DNA of 64,000 bases, from positions 84,507,333 to 84,571,332 of the forward strand of contig OV884013.1 of the NCBI GenBank assembly GCA_930367205.1, written 5' to 3'. Within the stretch, counting starts at the first letter, position 1. Each line of letters begins with the position of its first letter. The notes below the pieces were generated by a model, which was not told the DNA's origin, did no database searches, and saw nothing but the letters and a program-made list of their open reading frames with translations. Positions 36,153-46,930 of this stretch are shown here, piece after piece. Position numbers and translations under genes: made by a program. The stretch is from Acanthosoma haemorrhoidale. Its lineage: Eukaryota > Arthropoda > Insecta > Hemiptera > Acanthosomatidae.

Positions 36153-36841
36153 GGTATCGTCAACTTAAGCACTTATTGACTTCCCCCAATCTATCACTAC
36201 GTCTCAAGCTACTGATTTACAAGAGCATACTCAGGCCTACTCTGCTGTATGGCGCACCGCTATTTCGTTATCTGACGTATACGACGGCTAAGAAACTCCA
36301 ACAATTCCAAAACGGTATACTGATGAATGTGGTCAGAGGTACTTCATTCGAGCAGCGACGGAACAGTGAGCTGCATGAGATATTTGAGCTGCCTACGGTG
36401 GATGAATTCATCCAGCGTAGACATATCAAATTTTTCGACTCATTACAATATCTAACAAACCCGGTGTTTAACACTATAACCCCCGCTCCGTTCCCCCATC
36501 GATGGCAGGACGCTGTCGCGGCTGGAACACTCTAGTCCTAGGTTCTAGGTAGAGATTTAGTTTGTTTTATTTAGTTTGTTTTTTTTGTTTTGTTTTGTTT
36601 TGTTCCTAGTGTTTAGTGTTTGGTGTCGGTGACAAAAAGAAGGTGAGCCTCATCACCTAGTGTGAATATAAGACTGAGTACTATTAACATCAAAAAATTT
36701 ATTGTATTATGCACTCCTCCAAATGCATTTAAATGCAGGAAGAGGAGAAATTTGTAAGTCGATTATTATTTTGTTATTTTTTCTTTTGTACATTGTATTT
36801 GAGGTTTTGGAGAAAAAAAAAAAAAAAAAAGGTATCGTCAA
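36153..36841 (+). mobile_element. 5'-truncated LINE with clear 11-bp target-site duplication
   Basis: The direct repeat GGTATCGTCAA at 36153-36163 and 36831-36841 brackets a 667-bp insertion that ends in an 18-A run (36813-36830). The insertion starts directly inside the reverse transcriptase ORF and has about 290 bp of 3' UTR, including T-rich GTTTTGTTTTGTTTTG. The perfect duplication, intact reading frame and long A-run all point to a young insertion. The protein resembles the second LINE family, but the 3' UTR differs. Confidence 0.93.
36164..36535 (+). CDS. LINE reverse transcriptase, C-terminal fragment
   Basis: Open from the first base of the insertion to the stop after AVAAGTL, with no disruption. 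It shows LSLRLKLLIYKSILRPTLLY and GAPLF, the thumb-region motif that follows the palm in jockey/R1-type LINE proteins. Next come LQQFQNGILMNVVRG and a C-terminal RRHIKFFDSLQYLTNPVFN followed by PFPHRWQ. The catalytic palm and the endonuclease are missing because of 5' truncation, so it cannot act. No start codon of its own is expected. The minus-strand frame over the same bases is a shadow. Confidence 0.9.
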   Translation, partial: LKHLLTSPNLSLRLKLLIYKSILRPTLLYGAPLFRYLTYTTAKKLQQFQNGILMNVVRGTSFEQRRNSELHEIFELPTVDEFIQRRHIKFFDSLQYLTNPVFNTITPAPFPHRWQDAVAAGTL

Positions 36842-39503
36842 AATGTATTAATCTAATTCCTAATCGTTTCCAATTTCCAGTGAACTGCATGTGGCCTGTG
36901 TGCTAACTTCGTCAGAATACTAATTTCTCCCGTAATTTTAGCAGAACGGTAATGGTGGGAATTATTCCTCAACAGAGTGGGTGATCTGTGACTGGCATAA
37001 TGCTTCATCTATTCTCTACATATAAATCGTTGCATTTACAACTCCTACTTAAATAATAGCAGTGGACCCTGATTCATCCACGAGATATATTGCGTCCATA
37101 ACCTACCAGGTGAATTGTAGAGAATGGAGAACCCCTGTAACCTGGCTCAGATTCGTTTTGCTTTGGCTCCGCCTCTTAAATAAGAAGGAAATTAAATTCA
37201 ATATATTCTCGCTCTGGCATCCGCATCATGACTTATACAAAGATTTATAACCGCCAGGTTTTGTCTATAATAGCTTTCTGTTTATAATAACTACCCCTGC
37301 TTCGTCATGGCGGAGCGTAATCCTATCACCGTATTTCATGGGAGGATTTAGCTGAGAAATGTGACAAAGGAAATTGAAATGAACATAGTACAGGTCAATG
37401 TATACACAAAAGTGTATATTTGTAGAAATAAAATACATTTCCACGTAACTTAAGGGTTTATTTTGAAAAGTAAATAAAATAAAGTATTCTTTGACACATT
37501 GATTCCCGGACAACTATTCTTTGACGATTATTCCCATGTAACGACTTGTCAAAACGAAATGCACCTGCTGAATATTCTTATACTTTCAACACCATCTGCG
37601 TGAGTTTCATTTATTTTTCATAGTGGTGTCCCTGCCATAAAAGGAGTTTTACGGTAATACTCCAGAAGAAAATTTCATTTTTTCAATGTTTTCTGCAGGC
37701 CCGACCCATGCAACATAACATAAGAACAGAAATAAATATAAAAAATAAATCCGTGGGTGGTATCTTAAGGTAGTAGAAGATTACTAAAGATGATATTGAG
37801 GTCTATCGTGATCAGGAGCAGCTTGTACGCGCACTTATTTCAGAATTTGGTAGGCACTAATTTTGCTTCATATTTCGATAAAAGCACATGATGTACTTGA
37901 CGCCTATCATTAGCTATAAGGAAGCTAAGGTGGAACAATGTATAGAAGTAGCTAAGCGTTTCTATCGTTTCTTTTTTGGGAATTTGCATGATCTGCCAGA
38001 CCAAATGAATCTGAATCTAAATGATTCTTTTTTAATCTAAATTAAACTTTTGGTCTACTCATTTCCTAGCTGAGCCTTCCGGGCATACATCAATGGTTTG
38101 TTGACCTGATGTACAGAGACAGTCCAATGTGTCTTGCCTCAAGCCACTTCTTTCACTGTTAGAAGATAGAAAGCATCCGAGCACCTTCGATCAAAAATGT
38201 GTCTTCAATAGTAGTAAAGCTGGTTTCTCCGAGCTGATGTGTCTTCATAAACAAAGAAATTGTCCTTACAGTGTGTTTATTAAAGTCTTGTAATTTACCT
38301 GTACATTTTATCCATCAGCGGTCGGTACATGCACACAAATATACTTCCTGTTAGCAGTGTTACTGCCATCAGGAAACAATAACATATTCTGCTTTAGAAG
38401 ATGTGAAGGTCCTGTGGGTCTACTTTTTATGTTTTGTTTTTGAATTTCTTTCAATGTACGTATAATATATCCCTTTTACTTACTCATCTAAGTTATCTTG
38501 TTAGCATTCGATTTCCATTAATATAAATTCTGTTGTATCTTTTTTAAAATCTGATGTGGGTTTAGTTTTCATTGATGGCATGACCCACTAGTTTCCTTTC
38601 TAAACCTCACTGTAAACCGTCACTGATCATAAAAAATCAAGAACAGAATAGTTTCCTACAGACATCCGATTCTGCATGGGCAGCGAGATTTTGATATCGC
38701 TCCATAAGCCAAAGAATGTTATTAATTACTAATTGCTAATTACTAATTATTAATTGCTTTTGATGAATTAGAGGCACAATTGATATCAAGCCTTGCAACT
38801 GTGGGAAAGGCAACACTATTTTTTCAAATTGAGTTCCTGGCATAGTAAATAGAAATACCTCCGAAAATCTCGCAACCGTAAGAAATTTTAGGCAATATCT
38901 TAGCAATGGTGATGCATGATGGATCATTGGAAACAATTTTCTCATAGCGATGATAACCAGAATCAATGAAAATAATTTACACGCAATTATTTTAATAATA
39001 GTTCCAAACTGGGCAGTTTCCATCGTCAATTCTAGGACTATTAATGAAACAATTATAAAGACATTGGATTTGCTGTTATTAACTAGAACACAGTTAAGAG
39101 ATTCATCTATGGGTTGCTAAACAGAATTAAAATGGATCCACTTCATCTGGGTCTGCAGTTGGCAGCTATTGTATTTCATAAGCACTTTTGCCTCTGTTCT
39201 CTGTCATTTGCTTCCCTGACTGTTTTTTTTTCATCTTTATTTGCTCCCAGTGATTAGTCAGAGCATTCTATCAAAATTTTTATGTCCCTAATGTGAATTT
39301 GTATTTGTTTTGAAGATATATCAACAACCATGAGTGCCCATAATTACTTTATTCCATTGAGATATCATTTCATCTTGATGCAAGACATTAGGCTATTCCA
39401 ATCAGTAAATAAAACAAAACTTTCTGAATAAAAGGAAATAAATAAAAAAAGTAAGTAAACCTACTAATTTTCAATTATATAAAGTTTATTATTTACCTCC
39501 TTG
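36842..39503. other. Unassigned DNA
   Basis: Small frames (37062-37250 plus, 37265-37513 minus, 38736-39029 minus) have no known motifs. The 97-residue minus frame is the longest of them and is hydrophobic in parts, but no splice signals or homology support it. An AT-rich array of TAATTACTAATT-type motifs lies at 38718-38758. Confidence 0.5.
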
Positions 39504-39671
39504 ATATCAACTAATTATTTATTTATTTATTTTTTCTAAGCTCTCTAGTTAGAATTTTAGGATGAGGGAGAAATATAAAATATTTAGGGTGATCGGATCC
39601 TTGTACTAGGAGGACCTGCTTGATGGTGGTGTGAGAGGAGTGAGGAGTGTGGGAAGTTTGAAATATCAACT
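39504..39671 (-). mobile_element. LINE second-family tail with 9-bp target-site duplication
   Basis: The direct repeat ATATCAACT lies at 39504-39512 and 39663-39671. The plus strand has a TTTA-rich run, TTCTAAGCTCTCTAGTTAG, the GATCGGATCCTTGTACTAGG block, and ends with GTGAGGAGTGTGGGAAG. The body is nearly identical to the 3' end of the 24.6-kb copy, so both are fairly recent. Only the 3' UTR end was inserted. Confidence 0.85.
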
Positions 39672-40779
39672 GGTTCATTGTTTTTATAAAATAAATAAAA
39701 TAAAATAAATATTACTATGGTATTCATATGCTGATTGATGTAACTGTTATATTGTTCAAAGTATCAGTGCTCAGTGCATGCACTAAACGATATATTTATA
39801 AACCAACATGACTCATTAATAATTTATCTATTTAAACCTTGGGTTGCTTAAAATAGTTAACTTCAAAGAAATAAATCAATTTAAGTTCTAATTTTAATTA
39901 GAAGGTTTCATAGGCAAAAGTTATTTCTAAGTTTAATTTGAAACGAATCTATCGAGATCATCGAAGGATTCTAACCGGTTATTGACTATTGTTGTTTAAA
40001 TAAGTGTCGGGGATCTGGGACTTTATAGCATCTTCGGCAGCACGTGAGATAAAAAAACTGATTTGCCGATCAGACCCGTTTCCCAACAGTCACAAACATC
40101 TATGTTCAAACTCATGAATGCTGGAGTTCACGAATCATGATTAATCTTAAAACAGTGTTCAATGATTATTGATGGTTATTCCATATCGCTTCCACCTTAA
40201 ATACTGGTATATTGTGACCGGCAGGTGCTGAAAGCAAACGAACCGTATACCGCAAAAAGGGGACATTTCCGATTCGTGTTTGCTCTGAGTGGTGAACCCA
40301 TGTTTGTCATGTGGGCAAAAGCGTGTAAACAGTGCTCAAACCTCGTCCTGGCAACGAGGCCGGTGCTTCACAGCTGATGTATGACCTCTCGTTCCTATGC
40401 TGTCAATTATGATTTATATTGACCTCCGCATACAACCGAATCAGACAAATAAAATTACCTGCTAAATAAATATTCATTTCATATTGTCACTGTCAAATGT
40501 AATTAGCTGTATATAATTGCCTGCTTTGATTATTTAGCAGATACTTCCCCGCCTGCCGGACTGAGGACTCGTATTTATTCTGATTCCCTTAGTGGGAAGC
40601 CCATAATCTAGTAACAACCCAAACTGGGAGAGATTAGCTTGGTATTTTGGTGCTGAGAGTTGGATATGAGTGTGGACAAGAAGTAGAGAGGTTACTGGGA
40701 AGAGAGTGGCTTTCGGCCTAGGTGCTCCTATCCCGGATTGAAAAGCTGTGTTAAGGAGTTTACACTGATAGACTTTTTT
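39672..40779. other. Unassigned DNA
   Basis: No gene recognised. From about 40530 the sequence is less AT-rich and may belong with the LTR-like module that follows. The 89-residue minus frame at 40534-40803 overlaps that module and shows no known domain. Confidence 0.45.
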
Positions 40780-41050
40780 CAAGGATTTATTCAAAAAGTA
40801 CAACGAGGTAACGGTTAGTAAAAATACTGTCTTACGTCTAGTCGGGACAAGAGCGTATAACTGAGTGAGTAGTGAGTGGCTGAGTGAGGATGAGTGGAAA
40901 TCTGGAGGAGCTTATATAGAGAGAAATGGAACAGTGCTACTTCAGCGGGCGTAGGTAATAAGTTGAAATATTGCCTCACCCGGCGGTCGTCATCTGCGCC
41001 ATTGCTTGGAGGGACGATTTATTGTTTCCATAACATGGCCTGATAAATGA
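40780..41050 (-). promoter_or_regulatory. LTR-like promoter and poly-A module
   Basis: On the minus strand a TATA box, TATATAAG (40911-40918), is followed by a pyrimidine-rich stretch with several TCA initiator-like sites. An AATAAA (40786-40791) comes about 125 bp further on, in a GAATAAATCC context. A TATA box so close to a poly-A signal is the layout of a retroviral-type LTR (U3-R-U5). A possible start, TGTTATGG (near 41032), and end, CTTAACA (near 40751), give TGTTA...TAACA termini. Flanking duplications do not match, and no internal coding region or second LTR was found, so a solo or broken LTR is only a hypothesis. Confidence 0.3.
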
Positions 41051-41164
41051 GAGTTTCCTCATCTGGGTAGTTGTCCTGCAGTGCCAGCAGGCAGGCGTTG
41101 GCATTTCATAATTGACCATAATCTGTTTATGGCAGGTGACGGGGAAAGTTTATATATTATGTCA

Positions 41165-41260
41165 TTTAATAATAATAATATCTTTATTGTAAGACCATTT
41201 CCCTTAAGAACGCAAATTTATAAACCATAAAGGGGATCTTTGGCTGTATCAGTCATGCTA
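41165..41260 (-). repeat. Possible retroelement 3' end with ATT-repeat tail
   Basis: The plus strand reads AATAATAATAATATCTTTATT and then CCCTTAAGAACGCAAA, resembling the 22.1-kb repeat end. On the minus strand this is AATAAAGATATTATTATTATT, a poly-A signal with a microsatellite-like tail. Membership is uncertain. Confidence 0.3.
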
Positions 41261-41899
41261 ATAGTTACAATACGCAGATAAATAAAATATTAACATAAAC
41301 AAATAAAGAAAATATATAGACTGTGTAAATATATAACCTACATTATGCAATTAGAAACAGCAGAAACATATATATCAGGAGTTAAAAATATACACTAAAA
41401 TCAATGTAAACTGAAACACTATAAAGAAAATAAAACACGAAATTGTTAATAAATATTTACCCAAATACTTGCACATTAGTTCACAAAGTAACCTATATGT
41501 ACTACTTCTCGTTCACCAACGAGTTTGAAACTTGATAAACTGGAAAATTAAACCTCTGAATTCAAAGAAAGATAGATCTTTTTTGCTAAGCGTAAACAAT
41601 AGCTGCCAAGACGCAATTACGTTTGATGATGTAGGAGAAGTTGCACAGGGTGATGGGATCGTTATTTAAATGAGACAACTGGGTAGACACCGGCAGCTAT
41701 GTAATAGGTTGGGGAGTGGGCCCTGTAATGACAACAACGCAACGTTAAAAGAATAAAAAACAGACCGATCTCTCTTTGCCTTGAAAAAGGGATGGATTTT
41801 CAACCTTCGTCTCTTTGGGAAATGGACACTTCATTTGAATGAGTCTTCCTGACGTTACTGTTGAGTAATGCAGTAGAATTATTCTCTAAAACAATTTGG
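41261..41899. other. Unassigned AT-rich DNA
   Basis: No gene or recognised repeat seen. Confidence 0.5.
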
Positions 41900-42470
41900 T
41901 AGTTCTATAGTGCTTTTCCAAATTTTTAATTGAAAAGAAAGTTGGCCTTTCTAGCATTGCCTCTAACACTTTTCCCTGAACACTGATTATGCTATAGCAC
42001 CTCAGGTCAGACAAGATTATATTAATTTTAACGCAGGTCCGGAGGAATCGATCTGTCCTTGTTTGTTTTTACGTATTTATGTAATCGATAATGCCTTAAG
42101 AAAGAATCCAACCTTCACTTTTTGATTAGGATTCCATATATTACGTAGAACGTCAAGTTCATCAAAAGTTAAAAAAAACTAAAAAACAAACCTTCTGTAG
42201 CTAAGAAACATTAGCTCAGTCAGTTTTTTTTTAGCAGGTTCGCACTGTGATTGGTTTACTTAACTGAAGGGTGAGAATAGCCACACCTTTGGCACTAGAT
42301 ACCAAACTTTTCATTGGATCCCGATATAAAGGCCAGCTACCAACGGCAGAGAGTGGATGACAAAGGGCATTTCTTAACGTTGCTAGCCCGAACCTGTGCG
42401 AGCAGTCTATCCTTCCAAGGTTTATTTACTGCCACACTCGTAATCCTAAACTGCCACTTCATCCCTTTTA
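41900..42470. repeat. About 0.58-kb direct tandem repeat, copy 1
   Basis: Starts at TAGTTCTATAGTGCTTTT and ends at CACTTCATCCCTTTTA. Its partner begins 581 bp downstream, after a 10-bp spacer. The copies differ by scattered substitutions and one 8-bp indel near 42258. No gene was identified in the unit. The 66-codon frame at 42314-42514 runs across the junction. Confidence 0.93.
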
Positions 42471-42480
42471 GTTATTCTAG

Positions 42481-43059
42481 TAGTTCTATAGTGCTTTTTC
42501 AAATTTTTAATTGAAAAGAAAGTTGGCCTTTCTAGCATTGCCTCTAACACTTTTCCCTGAACACTGATTATGCTATAGCACCTCAGGTCAGACAAGATTA
42601 TATTAATTTTAACGCAGGTCCGGAGGAATCGATCTGTCCTTGTTTGTTTTTACGTATTTATGTAATCGATAATGCCTTAAGAAAGAATCCAACCTTCACT
42701 TTTTGATTAGGATTCCATATATTACGTAGAACGTCAAGTTCATCAAAAGTTTAAAAAAACTAAAAAACAAACCTTCTGTAGCTAAGAAACATTAGCTCAG
42801 TCAGTTTTTTTTTTGCAGGGTCGCACTGTGATTGGTTTATTCTTTTACTAAACTGAAGGGTGAGAATAGCCACACCTTTGGCACTAGATACCAAACTTTT
42901 CATTGGATCCCGATATAAAGGCCTGCTACCTACGACAGAGAGTGGATGACAAAGGGCATTTCTTAACGTTGCTAGCCCGAACCTGTGCGAGCAGTCTATC
43001 CTTCCAAGGTTTATTTACTGCCACACTCGTAATCCTAAACTGCCACTTCATCCCTTTTA
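42481..43059. repeat. About 0.58-kb direct tandem repeat, copy 2
   Basis: Direct duplicate of 41900-42470. It has 8 extra bases (within GGTTTATTCTTTTACTAAAC) and substitutions such as CCTGCTACCTACGACAG for CCAGCTACCAACGGCAG. It is clearly older than the 5.5-kb duplication, whose copies are almost identical. Confidence 0.93.
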
Positions 43060-43690
43060 TGCTCTATTAAAACAACGGTCATCCAGGACAAGAGGCGGGC
43101 CCACCATTAAAGAAGCATCGGACCAGAAATACATCAGTGGGCTCCATGAAAAAATACCTTTTCCAGGATTCAAGCAGCCAACAATGAATGTGTTTCACCC
43201 CTTTTAAAGTGGAGAACTTTTTAACTCAATCTTCTATTCCTTTTCCTTTGTTTCTTTTTTATTTTCTTCTCCGCCTTTGCCCCTTATCCTGTTTCGTTTA
43301 TTTCTTTCTGCCGAAGTCTCCCTGAATAAATCTCTAAACTAAATCAATTTCCCTATCGAAAGTTTGCCCTTTCACAGCTTAGGCGCCATCTTCAGCCTAT
43401 CTTGGATTAGGCGTTTTTCCCACAGTCCATTTCAACTTTGGCATCGTACTCATCTGTGTTACTAATGTTGGGTATTAGGCCATTAAAGAAAGAACTATAA
43501 GTTATACTTATGACATAGAAAGTACCAAGATACTAACATATCTAATCATCATTGGTCTAATCATTTTTTTATTTCATTTAATCAAACAGTAATTTAATAA
43601 CAACATAATTCTTGTTATAATATATATTTTATGCTGTATATATCTTTTCAATTGTGTATATCTTTTTTATTAAAAAAGAATGTCAAAATC
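43060..43690. other. Unassigned DNA
   Basis: No gene recognised. A pyrimidine-rich stretch lies near 43230-43330. Confidence 0.5.
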
Positions 43691-43924
43691 CTAGCAAGCG
43701 TCTGCCTGTGTGTTGAGGTGTTCAAGTAGGAGGGTTTTAAAAGTACGTAAGGATGAAGCATGGTGGATATTCAGAGGAAGGGATCCCAGAAAGGGGAGGA
43801 ACGACGAATGTCTTATGTAAACCCGAACCCATTTAGTCATGAAATGTGAGCTATCAAGTAAGATCCACCCACCTCTATTTATGTAAGTGTCATAAATATA
43901 GGGATTTAAATACAGAACCTTCAT
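43691..43924 (-). pseudogene. Possible CR1/L2-type LINE ORF2 C terminus
   Basis: The minus frame holds LGSLPLNIHHASSLRTFKTL followed by LLEHL. In CR1/L2/RTE-like LINEs the protein typically ends with a W-N-S-LP-x-x-I-R, then S-L-x-x-FK-x-x-L-x-x-HL pattern, which this resembles. The tryptophan and asparagine before SLP are replaced. No reverse transcriptase core is attached and no element ends were found, so the call rests on one motif. Confidence 0.4.
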
Positions 43925-44812
43925 ATCAATAAGAATGATTTGACCAGTGATAAACGTTTGGGCGATTAGTTAAAATTAATTGTATACCGAATAGAGTGGA
44001 ACATTGTTTTTTGTTCTGGTTCTAAAGACATGTCACCTCGTTCCAGTTGAACTATAACATAACTATAATGAAAAATTGACTTTGTATATTTATATTGTAT
44101 ACAATGTAGTAATGCTTCAGTTTTATTGGCGTGACTTCGTCTTTCAAAGTCAATGCAAGCCTGTAGCTCCGTCAGTATAAAGTTAAGTAAGTATTGAACC
44201 CTCTATCTGATCGTATAGTCAGGCCGGAGGAGTTCAGACTGACGTACATCAAAGTAGGACTCTAATTGGACCGCAGGTATAAACCGAAAATAAAACTTCC
44301 AATCACGGGATCATAAGAGGTCGTCTCATCGTGATAGTCTATCAACCAATGTTCATTTCTCATTTCTCTTTTGATATGACTTTTTCATGTTCCCCTTCGC
44401 CAATCCCCCTCCTCTTCCTTTCCTCTATATATATTGTTACTTACCAATCCGGAAATTTTGTTTTAGTTGAAGTTATAACAATCGTTTACAGATCTATTTT
44501 GTGGCCCCTTTTGATGGTTCTCAAAGTCTCAAACTAATACATTCATGTGCATAAATATGTGGTAGAATGTCAACAGGTTATTGAAACGTACCTAACTCAT
44601 ATAACAATCACGCAACATCCAACAATTAGATAGAAGAACAAGTGAAAGGAATCAACTATTCCTAAGTATAGTAATTAGTAATTACTAATTAATTAGTAAA
44701 GTTTTACAAAATTTCTGACTGATAGTATGTTGAAAGCGTTCAGGGCGATAAAAACGGTTAAACTACTTGTGGGTTGACAAACCGGCTTACCACCAAAAAG
44801 AAATAATTTAAT
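43925..44812. other. Unassigned DNA
   Basis: Includes a motif (TCTAATTGGACCGCAGGT, then TATAAA at 44278-44283) resembling that at 29.32 kb. A short AT palindrome array (TAATTAGTAATTACTAATTA) lies near 44672. No gene recognised. Confidence 0.45.
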
Positions 44813-45334
44813 GGTTGGCCAAAATGTAAAGTTGATGGGGAACCGAAGATCGAGCCTGCTCACGTAGCCAAGATCATGCAGATGGTTTTCAACACTCGAT
44901 TGGATATTTTGAACATAACTGCGATCAACCTAGTTGTATAACGGGTATTGGTGTCGACTAATTCCTTCACTTTGTCGTTGTTAATCTCAGTTGGCCGGCC
45001 AGAGCGAGGTGCGTCTTGATCCGAAAAATTTACCGATCGAAATCTTGAAAACCACTTCTGGCACACACGTTCTGTAACACCATCCTCTCCGTATACAGCG
45101 CATATCTTCCTGAAAGTTTCCACTGCTTTCTTTTCGTTCGTTTTGGTTTTCCATTTTCAGGATGATCCTAAACACACAAAATACAATCGGTCTCGTCGGA
45201 ATTTCGTGTCAAACTACGTAGAAGTGTCTAGTATCTGACGAGAGCGCACTCGCAAGGGACAGACTGATGTTAGCTACATATTAGACTGCTTGAAGTTTCG
45301 TGATGACAAAAACCGAACGGACTTTTTGGCCAAC
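44813..45334 (-). mobile_element. Internally deleted mariner transposon
   Basis: The inverted ends are GTTGGCCAAAATGTAAAG from 44814 and, on the minus strand from 45334, GTTGGCCAAAAAGTCCGT. They share the first 11 bases and several after. Between them lies the N-terminal third of a mariner transposase on the minus strand. The catalytic region is absent, and only about 520 bp remain of an element that is usually about 1.3 kb. Flanking TA duplications are not clear, so the exact outer base is uncertain. Confidence 0.75.
44821..45160 (-). pseudogene. Mariner transposase, N-terminal fragment
   Basis: Starts at MENQNE near 45152. After an early frameshift it reads ETFRKICAVYGEDGVTERVC, then QKWFSRFRSVNFSDQDAPRS and GRPTEINNDKVKEL. 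This is the mariner/SETMAR DNA-binding layout: WF-x-x-FRSG-x-F, a RSGRP linker, then the second helix-turn-helix (NTRYTTRLIAVMFKIS). A further frameshift leads to LGYVSRLDLRFP, matching the usual LGYVSRLDVWVPHEL-type end of the binding domain. No DD34D catalytic residues remain. It would have bound its inverted repeats but cannot transpose. Confidence 0.9.
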
Positions 45335-46164
45335 GTGAATTTCTTCATGTTAGTTATTATATTTTAATATTTGTATTCTCAATGTTTTCTAGATATCTGT
45401 TATATAGGCTAATCGCCCAATATATCCTATACTAACTCTAATACTTATTTTTATTTGTAGGCAACTATGAAAAGAACCAAACTAGGATCAAAAAAATAAA
45501 CATAAATAGATAGGTAGAGATTAAAACCAAAAAAACTTATTTTGTGTTTCTAGAGAGAATATCTGGTTGTTGAGAGTTATATATGAATAGCCTGAACTGT
45601 TTACAGCTTCCCATATTCTCATATTTTATTTATATAACAAATGATTTGATGGAACTAATGGTTTTAGTTCATATATGATTTATTGCTTAATATTACCCTT
45701 ATAAAGACGAATCAGGCGAAGGATTTATTGCGTCCATCAAGGAAAAATTAAAATTTCTTGTGGAACGTGAAATGAAAAGTAGTTCTACGACATTGAAGTT
45801 TGCATTAAACCCTTCCAGGTAGTTTTAAAGGCACCAGATGATCTCAAGGCTTTTCTTAGTCAAAGGGAGTGGCTCCTCAAGATAGCGCTGGGTACACAAA
45901 GCATTACCATAATGTGGCCTGAGGTGTTCGCTCATCTCCTCCGGTTTAAATTTCCTTGTTTTTATCTAAACTTAAACTTTACTTAAGGCCGGCTGTTTTA
46001 AATTTATATGTTCTCACTTGCCATTCGTCATTGTTAAAAAAACAAAATTTATGAACGATTTCAAATTTGGCACTTAAAAGAAAAAAAAAATTTCATTTAA
46101 AACACCTTTATATCTCTCGTTTACATTTACAATAATATTTTCCTGTTGTTATATGTTAAAGAGT
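45335..46164. other. Unassigned AT-rich DNA
   Basis: No gene or recognised repeat seen. Confidence 0.5.
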
Positions 46165-46930
46165 AACTTTGAAGTTTCACATAATAGTAAAAATTCAAGA
46201 GCTAAACAGAAGACCCTTTGGAGATGTCTATATATTACTACTCTAAGATCACTTTGCAATAGAAAATAAACTATTGATTTACAAAGGCATATAGCATATG
46301 GAGTTATAGAGCACAACAAAACCGTCAAAAACATAAAGTGCATTTAATTCTTTCAACCAAAAGTGTTAAGAAGAATAGTGTTTATTACATGGCGTGATAA
46401 CGAGCACGAGGTTTGTTGAGAACCTTTTATAGCGACCTTAATATATACCTTACATCCTTGATCTATATGATTCAATTCAGGGGATTACATAAAAAACAAC
46501 AAAATTTCACCAAAAGTTATCCAACAGCACAGTCATTATACGATTTTACACACCCCTATAATCCGTTTCGAAGAATAAAGCAGCAGTGTTCACGCGACCA
46601 GCTATAGATTCATGAAACAGTGGTAATGCTGGTGACCAGTTTCTTCAATCATGTTCTGAGCGTCTTTGGCTCTCATTACCTTGATCATTCTCCACTTGCC
46701 CGTATTCGGTGATACGACTTATGGAGTGGTGTGGGGGATATATGAATCTCCGCTTCCTCTTTCTCATCTGCGAGCGAGCTGGGTTGGGCGGTACCTTGGC
46801 TGTATATTTATACACTTATTTCGAATGGATGAGTGAATCCTGAGCTGTAAATATAGAATACATGATGTCTTATACAATCACTTATTGCGTAATAGGGTAG
46901 ATTGCAATTTTATATCAATAAAAAAATTTT
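46165..46930 (+). mobile_element. Jockey LINE, strongly decayed copy
   Basis: Plus-strand frames read KIQELNRRPFGDV near 46190 and ENKLLIYKGI near 46262, then a degenerate LIWTYG-equivalent. An open stretch with DLNIYLTSLIYMIQFRG and then HPYNPFRRIKQQCSRDQL follows near 46435-46600, the ORF2 end and 3' region. The conserved 3' segment follows, in very altered form, and the tail GATTGCAATTTTATATCAAT is at 46899-46920. Many stops and frameshifts make it one of the oldest copies in the window. Confidence 0.8.

Noticed and set aside
36268..36474. 68-residue minus frame
   Set aside because: Antisense to the LINE reverse transcriptase fragment.
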